Shown here: piece by piece, positions 42,124-51,284 of the stretch
How the letters are laid out: every line of letters begins with the position of its first letter
Numbering within the stretch: the first letter of the stretch is position 1
Origin: Variovorax boronicumulans NBRC 103145
GTDB taxonomy: Bacteria; Pseudomonadota; Gammaproteobacteria; Burkholderiales; Burkholderiaceae_C
Assembly (NCBI RefSeq): GCF_001591345.1
Contig: NZ_BCUS01000009.1
Location: 26,606-90,605 of the forward strand
Direction: 5' to 3'
DNA: 64,000 nucleotides
Made by a program: the position numbers and the translations under genes
The notes under the pieces: model-generated
What the model was told of the DNA's origin: nothing
Database searches by the model: none
What the model saw: the letters and a program-made list of their open reading frames with translations, nothing else

Positions 42124-44079
42124 TTATTGAGCCCTGAGCTCCGCCGCCGTGCGACTTGCCATGACGAAGCGATCCTTAAGGGCAGCCGCGGCATCACGCT
42201 TAACAAAAGACACGAAGAATTCGCAACCAAAGGTAGGGTACTCACGCTCTACGTGCAGGTTGATCAAACCCATTCGAACCAAATCGTCAACAATTAATCG
42301 AAATGAGGATGGGGTAAATCTCCAATTGTGAACATCCAGGTACTCATCCTGTTTTTTTGCTGCCTCAGCCATTCGCAATGCTTCGTCGAAAGCGACTGAA
42401 AACGCAAGCTCCCCGGTTTTATCTTTCCCCCAGGAAGGTTTTCCATCCAAAAAGACCTGGTAGGCGAAATGATCTAATACCGTTCCAACGGTGTGTACGC
42501 GTCTGCGCTCAACATGCGCCTGCAACACGTCTCCTGTGGTCGAAATTCCTCTGAAGTAGTCAAAGCAATAGCGCTTATCTGGAATTACCAAGGAGAGCAC
42601 GCCGCCGTCCTTGAGGATGGCTTCGCACTGCTGAAGAAACGAAACCAAGTCGGGCGTATGTTCGACGACGTGAGATGCAATTACGTAGTCGTATTTTCCC
42701 TCTCCTCCTATAAGTTCAGGCAGGACTTCTCCCTTCCAGACGAAATCCACTTCCTCGATCTTTGAGACGTCCACACCATCGACACCTTCGTATTTACGAA
42801 TCAGATCTCTTCGACTCGCATGATCTAAGGTCTGAATATTGAATCCCTGAGATTTCGGAGCTACTGGAGAAAAGCTAGGCCCGATCTCCAGGCCAAAGTC
42901 CTTCACATCGACCAATGCAAGAATTTTTTCATTACGAGTGGCGGGGATGGAAAAAGAAACTTCCTGCCCCGACCAAACGTTGGTCAGATTTTTCTCAGCA
43001 GTCTTCGCTATAAGAATCGCATCGATAGCTTCGCCCCAGCGCGCCGCATTTGTCTCCAACATGCGGTGCTTTCGAACATAAGAAAAAGCCTCGTCCGCCA
43101 GCGATAGCCGAAGCGCCGAATCATCAGCCAGCAACTCAAGAGCACCCCTCCATTCATCTGGACTGGCGGATGCCAGCAACCCATTTTTTTTATTTACCAC
43201 CGTATCGACATAGCTCCTGGTGGAGCTGTAAATTCCTGGAATGTTATTCGCCGAATAATCCAAGAATTTTAAATCAGACTTGCAATCATTAAAACCCGAC
43301 TCAATCAACGGAGCAATTGCAAAATCCCATTTAACTTCACGCTGCATCCATTGCATGAATTTGGGATATTCAACTTGATCCACGGGAACTTTAAGAACGC
43401 GAACAGGCAATTCATTAAAAACCCCTCTTACCAAGGCCTCGTCTCCAATCCCGACAATCTCCATTCGAACCGAGTCTTTTCTTGCATGAAGAAATCGTCT
43501 CAGCGGCTCTGCGATCATTAGCAGATCCTCCAAATGGGAATAGGTGCCCATGTACCCAATCACCAACGAAGAATCATCTGACGCCCTTCGACTTTCAAGC
43601 CGATTTCTCAGAGCATCAAATTCAAACAAGCGCTCATCCAAATAATTTCCAACCACTTGAATATTTGCATTTAGCCGAGCCATCCGACACTTCAGCGCAT
43701 CCGTAGAAACAAGAACTCCTGCCGCTTCTCGCGCAAATCGAATCATGATCTGCCGCTGCCTTGCGCTGGGGTAATCAGGAGCCCCGGGCTGGGAATTCAG
43801 ATCCAGCAAATTATCATCTGTGGCGTAAATATACGGAATTCCTAATACTTCAAGATGCTTCAAAAGGCGTGCCTGGTCCGAAAAGTCAGCATCGTGGCGC
43901 CAGCCGCGCTCTACAACAACCAGATCAACGCTAAATCCGGGCAACTCCACGCCGTAAGACAGGGTGAATTTTTCTTGAATACTCGGATGAGACAGGGGGA
44001 GCAACAGGCGAATATGACTCGCCCCGAACGGCTTTCCATCTGCCCCACATTCAGCCAGAACATGAATTCTTTTTTTCAT
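42124..44079 (-). CDS. fused glycosyltransferase and SAM-dependent methyltransferase
   Basis: Protein of 651 residues. The first part (about 1-365) looks like a GT-B glycosyltransferase, with VIGYMGTYSHLEDLLMIAEP and a nucleotide-sugar loop near DLKFLDYSANNIPGIYSS. The second part (about 390-600) is a class I methyltransferase: FGLEIGPSFSPVAPKSQG carries the SAM glycine motif and VIASHVVEHTPDLVSFLQQC a typical follow-on. It overlaps the 1,074-residue gene by 4 bases (ATGA), so translation is coupled. Base composition is visibly lower in GC than its neighbours. A role in capping or decorating surface glycan is likely. Confidence 0.8.
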   Translation of the reverse strand: MKKRIHVLAECGADGKPFGASHIRLLLPLSHPSIQEKFTLSYGVELPGFSVDLVVVERGWRHDADFSDQARLLKHLEVLGIPYIYATDDNLLDLNSQPGAPDYPSARQRQIMIRFAREAAGVLVSTDALKCRMARLNANIQVVGNYLDERLFEFDALRNRLESRRASDDSSLVIGYMGTYSHLEDLLMIAEPLRRFLHARKDSVRMEIVGIGDEALVRGVFNELPVRVLKVPVDQVEYPKFMQWMQREVKWDFAIAPLIESGFNDCKSDLKFLDYSANNIPGIYSSTRSYVDTVVNKKNGLLASASPDEWRGALELLADDSALRLSLADEAFSYVRKHRMLETNAARWGEAIDAILIAKTAEKNLTNVWSGQEVSFSIPATRNEKILALVDVKDFGLEIGPSFSPVAPKSQGFNIQTLDHASRRDLIRKYEGVDGVDVSKIEEVDFVWKGEVLPELIGGEGKYDYVIASHVVEHTPDLVSFLQQCEAILKDGGVLSLVIPDKRYCFDYFRGISTTGDVLQAHVERRRVHTVGTVLDHFAYQVFLDGKPSWGKDKTGELAFSVAFDEALRMAEAAKKQDEYLDVHNWRFTPSSFRLIVDDLVRMGLINLHVEREYPTFGCEFFVSFVKRDAAAALKDRFVMASRTAAELRAQ

Positions 44080-47000
44080 TGGACCGCCTTAGTCTCGGCA
44101 TCACCAGAGAAAAGCGCCTGCATCATTGTCAATGCCGGCTTTTCTGGAAAAAAGCTTGCAGTTCTTTCTATCCCAGCAGTTTTTAGTCGCTGCCGCAGAT
44201 CCCCATCATCAATCAATCTCAAACAGGTCTGGGTGCACTGCTCTTCATCAAGCGTGTCAACGAGAAGGCCCGACTCCTCGTGAATCACAATTTCCGAAAT
44301 TCCTCCATTTACAGGCCCGATGACTGCCACGCCACTCGCCATCGCCTCCAAACAACTCAAACCCATGGCTTGATATGTCGACAAATCGACAAACACATCA
44401 ACACGTTTCATCAAAGCTTCCACTTCCGCCGAATTTAGTTCGCCATAGCTTTGATACCCCGAAAATGATTCCAACGGGGCAAGAATCGGATCATTGGAAG
44501 GACAGCCGAAAATACGGACCTGAACCACCCCTGCCCGCTCCGCCAGCAGGCGACGCAGCACATTGACCGTCATCTGCGGCCCACGACGCGGAGTTGATGG
44601 TCGGACCATGGCGCATATGACGATTTCCTTGGATTTTCTTTGACCCGAAGGCGGGGCAAATCGAGACCAATCGAAACTCGGCCCAAGAAGCAATGGCGAC
44701 TTACCAGTTTTCTCCATGACCTTTCTTTGGTTCCATCGAGTCTTTGTCATTAGCTTCATCGAAGCCTCTGAGTAACTTGCAAGCGCTTCTTGATAGTTTC
44801 TACTATTTTCTGGAAAGAAGTCGGGCTCGAAGTCCTGAATATAATAACCCATCACAGGCTTATGCAATGAATTCGCCTGCAGCGCGTCCCTAATCCAAAA
44901 TACTGAGGAGTAGAGTGTCGCAATCACTGCATCATATGAATCTACGTATTCGGACAGCTGATTCCAATTTGAAACCCACAATTTTGGCAGGCTGCAACTC
45001 GGATATGAAATTTCAAATGAAGCACGGGCGGTTTCAATATTTGCAATGACAACATCTATACCGCATTCCTGCAAAACTGTGGCTTCGCTCAAGATGACGT
45101 TGGCGCCGCCGCCAGCATGCGAAACCGGCAAAATAATCAATACCCGCTTCCCTTCAAACTGATGGCGAATTAGCTTTCTGGCGAGCAATTGCTCATTCAC
45201 CACTTGCATTCGAGCACGTACAGCCGTCAGCCCGAGGTTATAGCGAGTAATTTCGAGTTGATTCATGATCGAGGCACTTTCGTGCTTGCGATGCAAGTTC
45301 TCGTCGGCCGCCTTCGCGAGCTTCATTCGTCGCTCGGTTGAGTAGCTTTTGGATTGCGCATGAAATACGTACACGTCGTCAGCGACGGCCAGTTGCCAGC
45401 CCTTCGAGAAAGCTCTGACACACAGATCGTTCTCTTCGCCATATCCTTTCCCGAAGTTTTCTTCATCGAAGAGACCGACGTCCGACAATTGCTCGCGGCG
45501 GATCAGAAGACAGAAGCCATTAAGGAACCCAACCCGCGGATAAGACCGACGTGATGTCATGGCCACTCGTTGCGCCATGTCTGAGATCGCGATTCCTGAC
45601 GGCAATGGATTGGACGACCAATCCCCAGCTTCGTCGAATATTCGAGGAACGGACTGCCAAGAAGCAGTATTGCTTAGCGGCCCAACCATACCGATTCGTG
45701 GATCTGAGGTTGCACACTCAATCATCCTGTCAAGCCATTGAGAAGATACAACGGTATCGCTGTTCAGCAGAACAATGAATTTTCCATCCGACGCCCGGAT
45801 GCCTGCGTTGGCGGCAAGCGTGTAGCCACGAGCAACCTCATGGCGAACCAATACCCCACCTTGACTTCGAACGAAGTCGGCAAGATAGTTTTTGGTCTCT
45901 TCGTCGCTACCATCGTCCACCACAATAATGCGATACGGCGGTAGGGTATGAGCGACAAGCGAACTCAGGCAATTCTTAACGTCAGATAACGCGTTGTGCA
46001 CGCAAACAATCACATCCACTGTCTCGCTGTGTCGAGCCACGGTATAGCGCGTCTGGCGCTGCTCTAACGCGGGATCCGTGTGCGTACGTGCTGCATAGCC
46101 AGATTGATCAAAGTTGACGATCCGGCGCTTTAAGCCCGAAATGCCTTCTTGCACAAGGACGCGCCCCACGGCACGCGCTAAACGCAATCGGCCTCCAGCC
46201 GCTTCACTCGCGGGTAGAGAAAGTCTTTTAACGGCACGCATGTTCGCGACCCGAGCGCCCATCCAGCGGATCGGACTGGACGCCTTCCAGCTCGTCGATG
46301 CCCAGACTTCTTGCAAGGATGCGTTCAATGCAGCTTCTCGTTGAAGCGCTTGATCAAGTAGTAATTGACTATTTACCCACTCCGCCTCGCGCTTGACCCG
46401 GTCTGCCCGTAGCACCTCGGCGTGCTTCTCAAATTGACTGATCTGAGCTTCTTTTGTCGCAAGCAGATTTGCGGCCGCCGCATTCCGCAGCAAAAGCTGA
46501 GCAATGTGCTCATCACGTGCAGTCACTTGATTTTTCGACTCGGCAGCAGCCGTGACAAAAGATTCCGCTTTTTCAGTCAAAGTTCTGGACAAGTCAGAAA
46601 CCTTTCGGTCAACCTCGATCATGCGGCCCAATTCGCCGAACAATCGCGTGATGTAGGCCCGACCTGCTTCTGTACCAAATGACTTCATGAGCGACACTGC
46701 TATGGGGCTTTGATCGACACCGTAGAACAAAACACCCAAGCCATGCGAGTGCAGGAATTCGATCGTCGGATACGCACCCGACAACTCTTCCCAGAGCCGC
46801 CATACGCCGAAATCTCTCTCCCGCACATTGATGTCATGGAAAAGCACGATCGCGTGACGCGAAAGCTTTGACTTCCAAGATTCGAAGTCGTGCTTGACCG
46901 CCTCATATGTGTGAAGCCCATCGATATGCAGCAGGTCGATGCTGCCATCCGAAAAATACTTCACAGCGTCATCGAACGTCATACGCAGCAGGCGCGAAAA

Positions 47001-47300
47001 CGTCTCAAATTGAGCGTTCTTCGAATTGACGCTCGAAAAAACCTCTTCCCCATAGCTGCCGGCGTGCTCATCGCCTTCCCATAGGTCAACCGCGTAGCAC
47101 TTGGTATTCAATCGCGCGCGCGCCACCGCTTGGCAGAACGAAAAGTAGGAATGCCCATAGTGCGTCCCAAGTTCTACCAAGACGCGCGGCCTGAGCGATT
47201 CAACGATCCACGCTCCAAATGGAATATGGCCTAACCAAGCACTCGGCTGGGGTGCGATATCGATTTTTTCCAGCGCAGCGCTGAAGTCAAGTTCGGACAT
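44076..47300 (-). CDS. trifunctional methyltransferase/GT2/GT4 glycan protein
   Basis: Very large protein of 1,074 residues with four regions. Residues 20-195 look like a class I methyltransferase (RVLVELGTHYGHSYFSFCQA, DLLHIDGLHTYEAVKHDFES). About 235-335 is heptad-rich and probably coiled-coil. About 420-650 is a family 2 glycosyltransferase (VDVIVCVHNALSDVKNCLSS, LLNSDTVVSSQWLDRMIECA). About 725-1060 is a family 4 glycosyltransferase (ILPVSHAGGGANVILSEATV, MGLSCLEAMASGVAVIGPVN). ATG 47300 is used; a GTG at 47351 is an alternative. It follows rfbC in the same direction. Confidence 0.82.
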   Translation of the reverse strand: MSELDFSAALEKIDIAPQPSAWLGHIPFGAWIVESLRPRVLVELGTHYGHSYFSFCQAVARARLNTKCYAVDLWEGDEHAGSYGEEVFSSVNSKNAQFETFSRLLRMTFDDAVKYFSDGSIDLLHIDGLHTYEAVKHDFESWKSKLSRHAIVLFHDINVRERDFGVWRLWEELSGAYPTIEFLHSHGLGVLFYGVDQSPIAVSLMKSFGTEAGRAYITRLFGELGRMIEVDRKVSDLSRTLTEKAESFVTAAAESKNQVTARDEHIAQLLLRNAAAANLLATKEAQISQFEKHAEVLRADRVKREAEWVNSQLLLDQALQREAALNASLQEVWASTSWKASSPIRWMGARVANMRAVKRLSLPASEAAGGRLRLARAVGRVLVQEGISGLKRRIVNFDQSGYAARTHTDPALEQRQTRYTVARHSETVDVIVCVHNALSDVKNCLSSLVAHTLPPYRIIVVDDGSDEETKNYLADFVRSQGGVLVRHEVARGYTLAANAGIRASDGKFIVLLNSDTVVSSQWLDRMIECATSDPRIGMVGPLSNTASWQSVPRIFDEAGDWSSNPLPSGIAISDMAQRVAMTSRRSYPRVGFLNGFCLLIRREQLSDVGLFDEENFGKGYGEENDLCVRAFSKGWQLAVADDVYVFHAQSKSYSTERRMKLAKAADENLHRKHESASIMNQLEITRYNLGLTAVRARMQVVNEQLLARKLIRHQFEGKRVLIILPVSHAGGGANVILSEATVLQECGIDVVIANIETARASFEISYPSCSLPKLWVSNWNQLSEYVDSYDAVIATLYSSVFWIRDALQANSLHKPVMGYYIQDFEPDFFPENSRNYQEALASYSEASMKLMTKTRWNQRKVMEKTGKSPLLLGPSFDWSRFAPPSGQRKSKEIVICAMVRPSTPRRGPQMTVNVLRRLLAERAGVVQVRIFGCPSNDPILAPLESFSGYQSYGELNSAEVEALMKRVDVFVDLSTYQAMGLSCLEAMASGVAVIGPVNGGISEIVIHEESGLLVDTLDEEQCTQTCLRLIDDGDLRQRLKTAGIERTASFFPEKPALTMMQALFSGDAETKAVQ

Positions 47301-47392
47301 AGTCTCTTGGTTCACTTTGTGAGTCGTACGTTTCAGTCGCCTCCGACTCACCGCCTTTGCGGCGGTCTTGCGCTGCTGTCAATAGAGATGCA

Positions 47393-47944
47393 CTAGGCAA
47401 TGAAGACCTCAGCCCCGTCCAGAGTCACTCCAGCCGCATCCTTTGACGAGAGCGTTGGCTCCATTGCGATATCGGGCCAAGTGATTGCAATGTCCGAGTC
47501 GTTCCAGAGAATGCATCTCTCATGCGCCGGGGCATAGTAGTTAGTGGTTTTATAGAGAAAGTCGGCGCTATCGCTGAGCACAAGAAAGCCGTGCGCGAAA
47601 CCGGGGGGGACCCACAGCTGCCTGTGATTGTCCTCACTGAGTTCCACGCCGACCCATTTCCCGAAGGTCGCGGACGACTTTCGGATGTCCACGGCCACAT
47701 CGAACACCGCGCCACGTACCGCGCGCACCAGCTTTCCTTGCGCTTGCTGGACCTGATAGTGCAACCCCCGAAGCACACCCTTGGAGGACCTTGAATGGTT
47801 GTCCTGAACGAAGTCGACCTTCGATCCAATCGCCTCCTCGAATGCGCGTTGATTGAAGCTCTCGTAGAAAAACCCTCTGGCATCGCCGAAGACCTTCGGC
47901 TCGATGATCAGAACGTCGGGGATCTCGGTTTGGATGACATTCAC
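47393..47944 (-). CDS. rfbC: dTDP-4-dehydrorhamnose 3,5-epimerase
   Basis: RmlC/RfbC epimerase of 183 residues, converting dTDP-4-keto-6-deoxyglucose to dTDP-4-keto-L-rhamnose. The cupin motifs are [17 protein letters not shown] (catalytic His) and [20 protein letters not shown]. The GTG start is used because a strong GGAGGTG stands just upstream and its first bases overlap the stop of rfbA (GTGA). It is the third biosynthetic step of dTDP-L-rhamnose. Confidence 0.95.
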   Translation of the reverse strand: MNVIQTEIPDVLIIEPKVFGDARGFFYESFNQRAFEEAIGSKVDFVQDNHSRSSKGVLRGLHYQVQQAQGKLVRAVRGAVFDVAVDIRKSSATFGKWVGVELSEDNHRQLWVPPGFAHGFLVLSDSADFLYKTTNYYAPAHERCILWNDSDIAITWPDIAMEPTLSSKDAAGVTLDGAEVFIA

Positions 47945-48828
47945 GAGCGCACCTCCTCGGACAACAGGTGCTTCAGATACTTTCCGTATCCGTTCTTCTG
48001 CAGCGGCGCGGCCAGCTTCTCGAGTTGGGCGCTGTCGATGAAGCCATGGCGCCATGCAATTTCTTCAGGGCAGGCGATCTTCAGCCCCTGCCGATGCTCC
48101 AGCGTCGCAATGAACTGGCCGGCCTCGAGCAGACTCTCGTGCGTGCCCGTATCCAGCCACGCATAGCCGCGCTGCATGATCTGCACGTTGAGCTGGTCCA
48201 GGTCCAGGTACGCCTGGTTGACCGCCGTGATCTCCAGCTCGCCCCGTGCGCTCGGCTTCACCGCCTTGGCGATATCGACGACCTGGTTGTCATAGAAATA
48301 CAGACCGGTCACGGCGTAACTGCTCTTGGGCTTGACGGGCTTCTCTTCGATGCTGCTGGCCTTGCCGTGGGCGTCGAAGGCCACGACACCGTAGCGCTCC
48401 GGGTCATGCACGTGGTACGCGAACACGGTCGCACCGCTTTGCTTCGCATCAGCGTCCGACAGCAGATGGGCAAAGTCATGCCCATAGAAGATGTTGTCCC
48501 CCAACACCAGCGCACTCGGCGAATTCCCCACGAACTTGTCGCCAATGATGAACGCCTGCGCCAGGCCATCGGGGCTCGGCTGCACCGCGTACTGCAGGTT
48601 GATGCCCCATTGGCTGCCGTCGCCCAGCAGCTGCTGGAAGCGCGGCGTGTCCTGCGGCGTGCTGATGATCAGGATGTCGCGCATGCCGCCGAGCATCAGG
48701 GTGCTCAGCGGGTAATAGATCATGGGCTTGTCGTACACCGGCAGCAGTTGCTTGCTCATGGCGAGCGTGGCCGGGTGCAGGCGGGTGCCGGAGCCACCGG
48801 CAAGGATGATGCCTTTGCGTTGCGTCAT
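47941..48828 (-). CDS. rfbA: glucose-1-phosphate thymidylyltransferase
   Basis: RmlA/RfbA nucleotidyltransferase of 295 residues, making dTDP-glucose from glucose-1-phosphate and dTTP. The N-terminal motif [20 protein letters not shown] with [18 protein letters not shown] binds the nucleotide. [14 protein letters not shown] and [20 protein letters not shown] are conserved. It is the first enzyme of the dTDP-rhamnose pathway, and its stop overlaps the rfbC start. Confidence 0.97.
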   Translation of the reverse strand: MTQRKGIILAGGSGTRLHPATLAMSKQLLPVYDKPMIYYPLSTLMLGGMRDILIISTPQDTPRFQQLLGDGSQWGINLQYAVQPSPDGLAQAFIIGDKFVGNSPSALVLGDNIFYGHDFAHLLSDADAKQSGATVFAYHVHDPERYGVVAFDAHGKASSIEEKPVKPKSSYAVTGLYFYDNQVVDIAKAVKPSARGELEITAVNQAYLDLDQLNVQIMQRGYAWLDTGTHESLLEAGQFIATLEHRQGLKIACPEEIAWRHGFIDSAQLEKLAAPLQKNGYGKYLKHLLSEEVRS

Positions 48829-48867
48829 GGGAGTCTTCTTCTGTGAGGGGCAGGAAAAATCAGTCGG

Positions 48868-49758
48868 TCAGAGCGTCTCGCGCAGCATGCGTGCCACGCC
48901 TTCCTGCCAAGGCGGCAGGCGCAGGCCGAAGGTGGCCTGCAGTTTGGTGGTGTCGAGCCGCGAGTTGTGCGGGCGCTTCGCGGGCGTCGGAAAGGCACTG
49001 GTGGGCACGGCCTCCACAGCCTGCGGGCCGGCCTTGAGTTCGACGCCGGCCTGCTGCGCCATCTCGAGCACGAAGCGCGCGTAGCCATGCCACGTGGTCT
49101 CGCCGCCGGCGATGGCGTGGTACAGGCCGGCCTTGGCCGGGTCTTGCAAGGTGGCGCGGATAGCGTGCGCGGTGATGTCGGCCAGCAGCTCGGCACCGGT
49201 CGGGGCGCCGAACTGGTCGTCGATGACCGTGAGCTTGTCGCGCTCCTTGGCCAGGCGCAGCATGGTCTTGGCGAAGTTGCCGCCGCGTGCGGCGTACACC
49301 CAGCTGGTGCGAAAGATCAGGTGCTTCGCGCAATGCTGCGCCACCAACTGCTCGCCTTCGAGCTTGGTCTGGCCGTACACGCTGAGCGGGCCGGTCGCGT
49401 CGTCTTCTTTCCAGGGGCGGGTGCCGCTGCCGTCGAAGACGTAGTCGGTGGAGTAATGCACCATCAGCGCGCCGATCTGCTGCGCGGCCTCGGCCACCAC
49501 GCCGGGCGAGGTGGCGTTGAGCTTGCGCGCGAAGTCGGGCTCGCTCTCGGCCTTGTCGACGGCGGTGTGCGCGGCGGCATTGACGATGACGTCGGGACGC
49601 ACCGCCAGCACCGTGGCGGCCAGCTGCTCGGGGCGGCTGAAGTCGGCGTGGAAGTCAGTGCTGTCGAAATCGAGTGCGACCACTTCGCCGAGCGGCGCGA
49701 GGCTGCGCTGCAGCTCCCAGCCGACCTGTCCCCCCTTGCCGAGCAGCAGCAACTTCAT
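48868..49758 (-). CDS. rfbD: dTDP-4-dehydrorhamnose reductase
   Basis: RmlD/RfbD reductase of 296 residues, the last step in dTDP-L-rhamnose synthesis. The Rossmann loop is [17 protein letters not shown]. The active YxxxK is YGQTK ([18 protein letters not shown]), and [12 protein letters not shown] and [12 protein letters not shown] are family blocks. It overlaps the rfbB stop by 4 bases (ATGA) and is followed by rfbA after 39 bases. Confidence 0.97.
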   Translation of the reverse strand: MKLLLLGKGGQVGWELQRSLAPLGEVVALDFDSTDFHADFSRPEQLAATVLAVRPDVIVNAAAHTAVDKAESEPDFARKLNATSPGVVAEAAQQIGALMVHYSTDYVFDGSGTRPWKEDDATGPLSVYGQTKLEGEQLVAQHCAKHLIFRTSWVYAARGGNFAKTMLRLAKERDKLTVIDDQFGAPTGAELLADITAHAIRATLQDPAKAGLYHAIAGGETTWHGYARFVLEMAQQAGVELKAGPQAVEAVPTSAFPTPAKRPHNSRLDTTKLQATFGLRLPPWQEGVARMLRETL

Positions 49759-50834
49759 GCGGAAGCCTTTGCAGGCGCAGCGTCGTATTGCTTCTCGACC
49801 CATTCGCGGTACGCGCCGCTTTGCACGTTGCGCACCCACTCGCCGTTCGCGAGGTACCACTGGACGGTCTTGCGGATGCCGGTGTCGAAAGTCTCGGCGG
49901 GCTTCCAGCCGAGTTCGCGTTCGAGCTTGCGTGCATCGATGGCGTAGCGGCGGTCGTGGCCCGGGCGGTCCGTGACGTAGGTGATCTGTTCCTTGTACGG
50001 CTTGCCGTCGGCGCGCGGGCTCAGCTCGTCGAGCAGGGCGCACACGGTGTTGACGATCTCGATGTTGGGCTTCTCGTTCCAGCCGCCGACGTTGTAGGTC
50101 TCGCCGAGCTTGCCGGCTTCGAGCACGCGGCGGATGGCGCTGCAGTGGTCCTTCACGTAGAGCCAGTCGCGCACCTGCATGCCGTCGCCGTACACGGGCA
50201 GGTTCTTGCCGGCCAGTGCGTTGACGATCATCAGCGGGATCAGCTTCTCGGGGAAGTGGAACGGGCCGTAGTTGTTCGAGCAGTTGGTGGTGACCACCGG
50301 CAGGCCGTAGGTGTGGTGCCAGGCGCGCACGAGGTGGTCGCTGGCGGCCTTGCTGGCCGAGTACGGGCTGTTGGGCTCGTACTTGTTCTCTTCGGTGAAG
50401 GCCGGGTCGGTCTTGGAGAGCGAGCCGTAGACCTCGTCGGTCGACACGTGCAGGAAGCGGAAGGCGGCCTTCTGGTCGGCCGGCAGGGCGTTCCAGTAGC
50501 CGCGCACCGATTCGAGCAGGCGGAAGGTGCCGAGCACATTGGTCTGCACGAAGTCTTCCGGGCCGTGGATCGAACGATCCACATGCGATTCCGCGGCAAA
50601 GTTCACGACGGCACGGGGTTTGTGCTCGGCCAGCAGGCGATCGAGCAGCGCGCTGTCGCCGATGTCGCCCTGCACGAAGACGTGGCTCGCGTTGCCCTTG
50701 AGCGACGCGAGGGTCTCGAGGTTGCCCGCGTAGGTCAGCTTGTCGAGGTTCACGACGGGCTCGTTGCCCTGCGCGATCCAGTCGAGCACGAAATTGGCGC
50801 CAATGAAGCCTGCGCCGCCGGTAACCAGGATCAT
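49755..50834 (-). CDS. rfbB: dTDP-glucose 4,6-dehydratase
   Basis: RmlB/RfbB dehydratase of 359 residues, converting dTDP-glucose to dTDP-4-keto-6-deoxyglucose. The NAD loop is [18 protein letters not shown], and [16 protein letters not shown] with [20 protein letters not shown] holds the active-site residues. It is the first gene of the rfbBDAC-glycosyltransferase series on the minus strand, and its promoter region lies against the riboswitch region on the other strand. Confidence 0.97.
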   Translation of the reverse strand: MILVTGGAGFIGANFVLDWIAQGNEPVVNLDKLTYAGNLETLASLKGNASHVFVQGDIGDSALLDRLLAEHKPRAVVNFAAESHVDRSIHGPEDFVQTNVLGTFRLLESVRGYWNALPADQKAAFRFLHVSTDEVYGSLSKTDPAFTEENKYEPNSPYSASKAASDHLVRAWHHTYGLPVVTTNCSNNYGPFHFPEKLIPLMIVNALAGKNLPVYGDGMQVRDWLYVKDHCSAIRRVLEAGKLGETYNVGGWNEKPNIEIVNTVCALLDELSPRADGKPYKEQITYVTDRPGHDRRYAIDARKLERELGWKPAETFDTGIRKTVQWYLANGEWVRNVQSGAYREWVEKQYDAAPAKASA

Positions 50835-50920
50835 GAGGTCCCCACCTGTAGAAAAAAGTTTGCTTTACCAAAAATCAACATTCAATTATCCCATCGGTGT
50901 GAAGTGCCGATGTACAGGGC

Positions 50921-50949
50921 TTGGCCGGCTTGCGGGGCCCGCCTACAAT
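50921..50949 (+). promoter_or_regulatory. sigma-70-like promoter TTGGCC-N17-TACAAT for the glycine riboswitch transcript
   Basis: -35 TTGGCC at 50921-50926, a 17-base spacer and -10 TACAAT at 50944-50949. This places the start of the RNA about 6-8 bases on, just before the first riboswitch aptamer at 50961. Confidence 0.6.
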
Positions 50950-50960
50950 CGCCAACAATT

Positions 50961-51190
50961 GCAGGAGAGCGGGCCTCCACGGAGGCCCTACCGAAGGCGC
51001 AAACTCCCATAAACGCTCAGGTCGGCCCGACGAAATTCCAGGCAACGCCCAGGAACTTCGGCAAGGGGTCAGTACTGCACTCACCGATACAGCCGTCTGG
51101 AGAGCCGCCACGCCATGTGGCGCACCGAAGGAGCAAACCCGCTGCGGGTGCAGCAGGGTGAATCTCTCAGGTACCGAGGACAGGGGGAGC
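50961..51190 (+). promoter_or_regulatory. tandem glycine riboswitch
   Basis: Two glycine aptamers in series precede the DadA-like gene. Aptamer 2 (about 51096-51190) has GGAGAGCC, CACCGAAGGAGCAA, the GTGAATCTCTCAGGTA block and GGACAG. Aptamer 1 (about 50961-51078) has GGAGAG, ACCGAAGGCGCAAA and CGCTCAGGTC, with P1 closing GCAG (50961-50964) on CTGC (51075-51078). Between CAGGTC and its 3' end it carries an extra hairpin, CGAAATTCC (51031-51039) with GGAACTTCG (51052-51060). Control of the downstream oxidase by glycine is well supported for this RNA class. Confidence 0.9.
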
Positions 51191-51284
51191 GGCAACTTGG
51201 ACATCGGTCGCCCGGTTGCTTGCTATTGATTCAATAGCACTCCACGCCCGCCGTTCAAGCGCTGCAAACTCAAAGGTACTTGCA

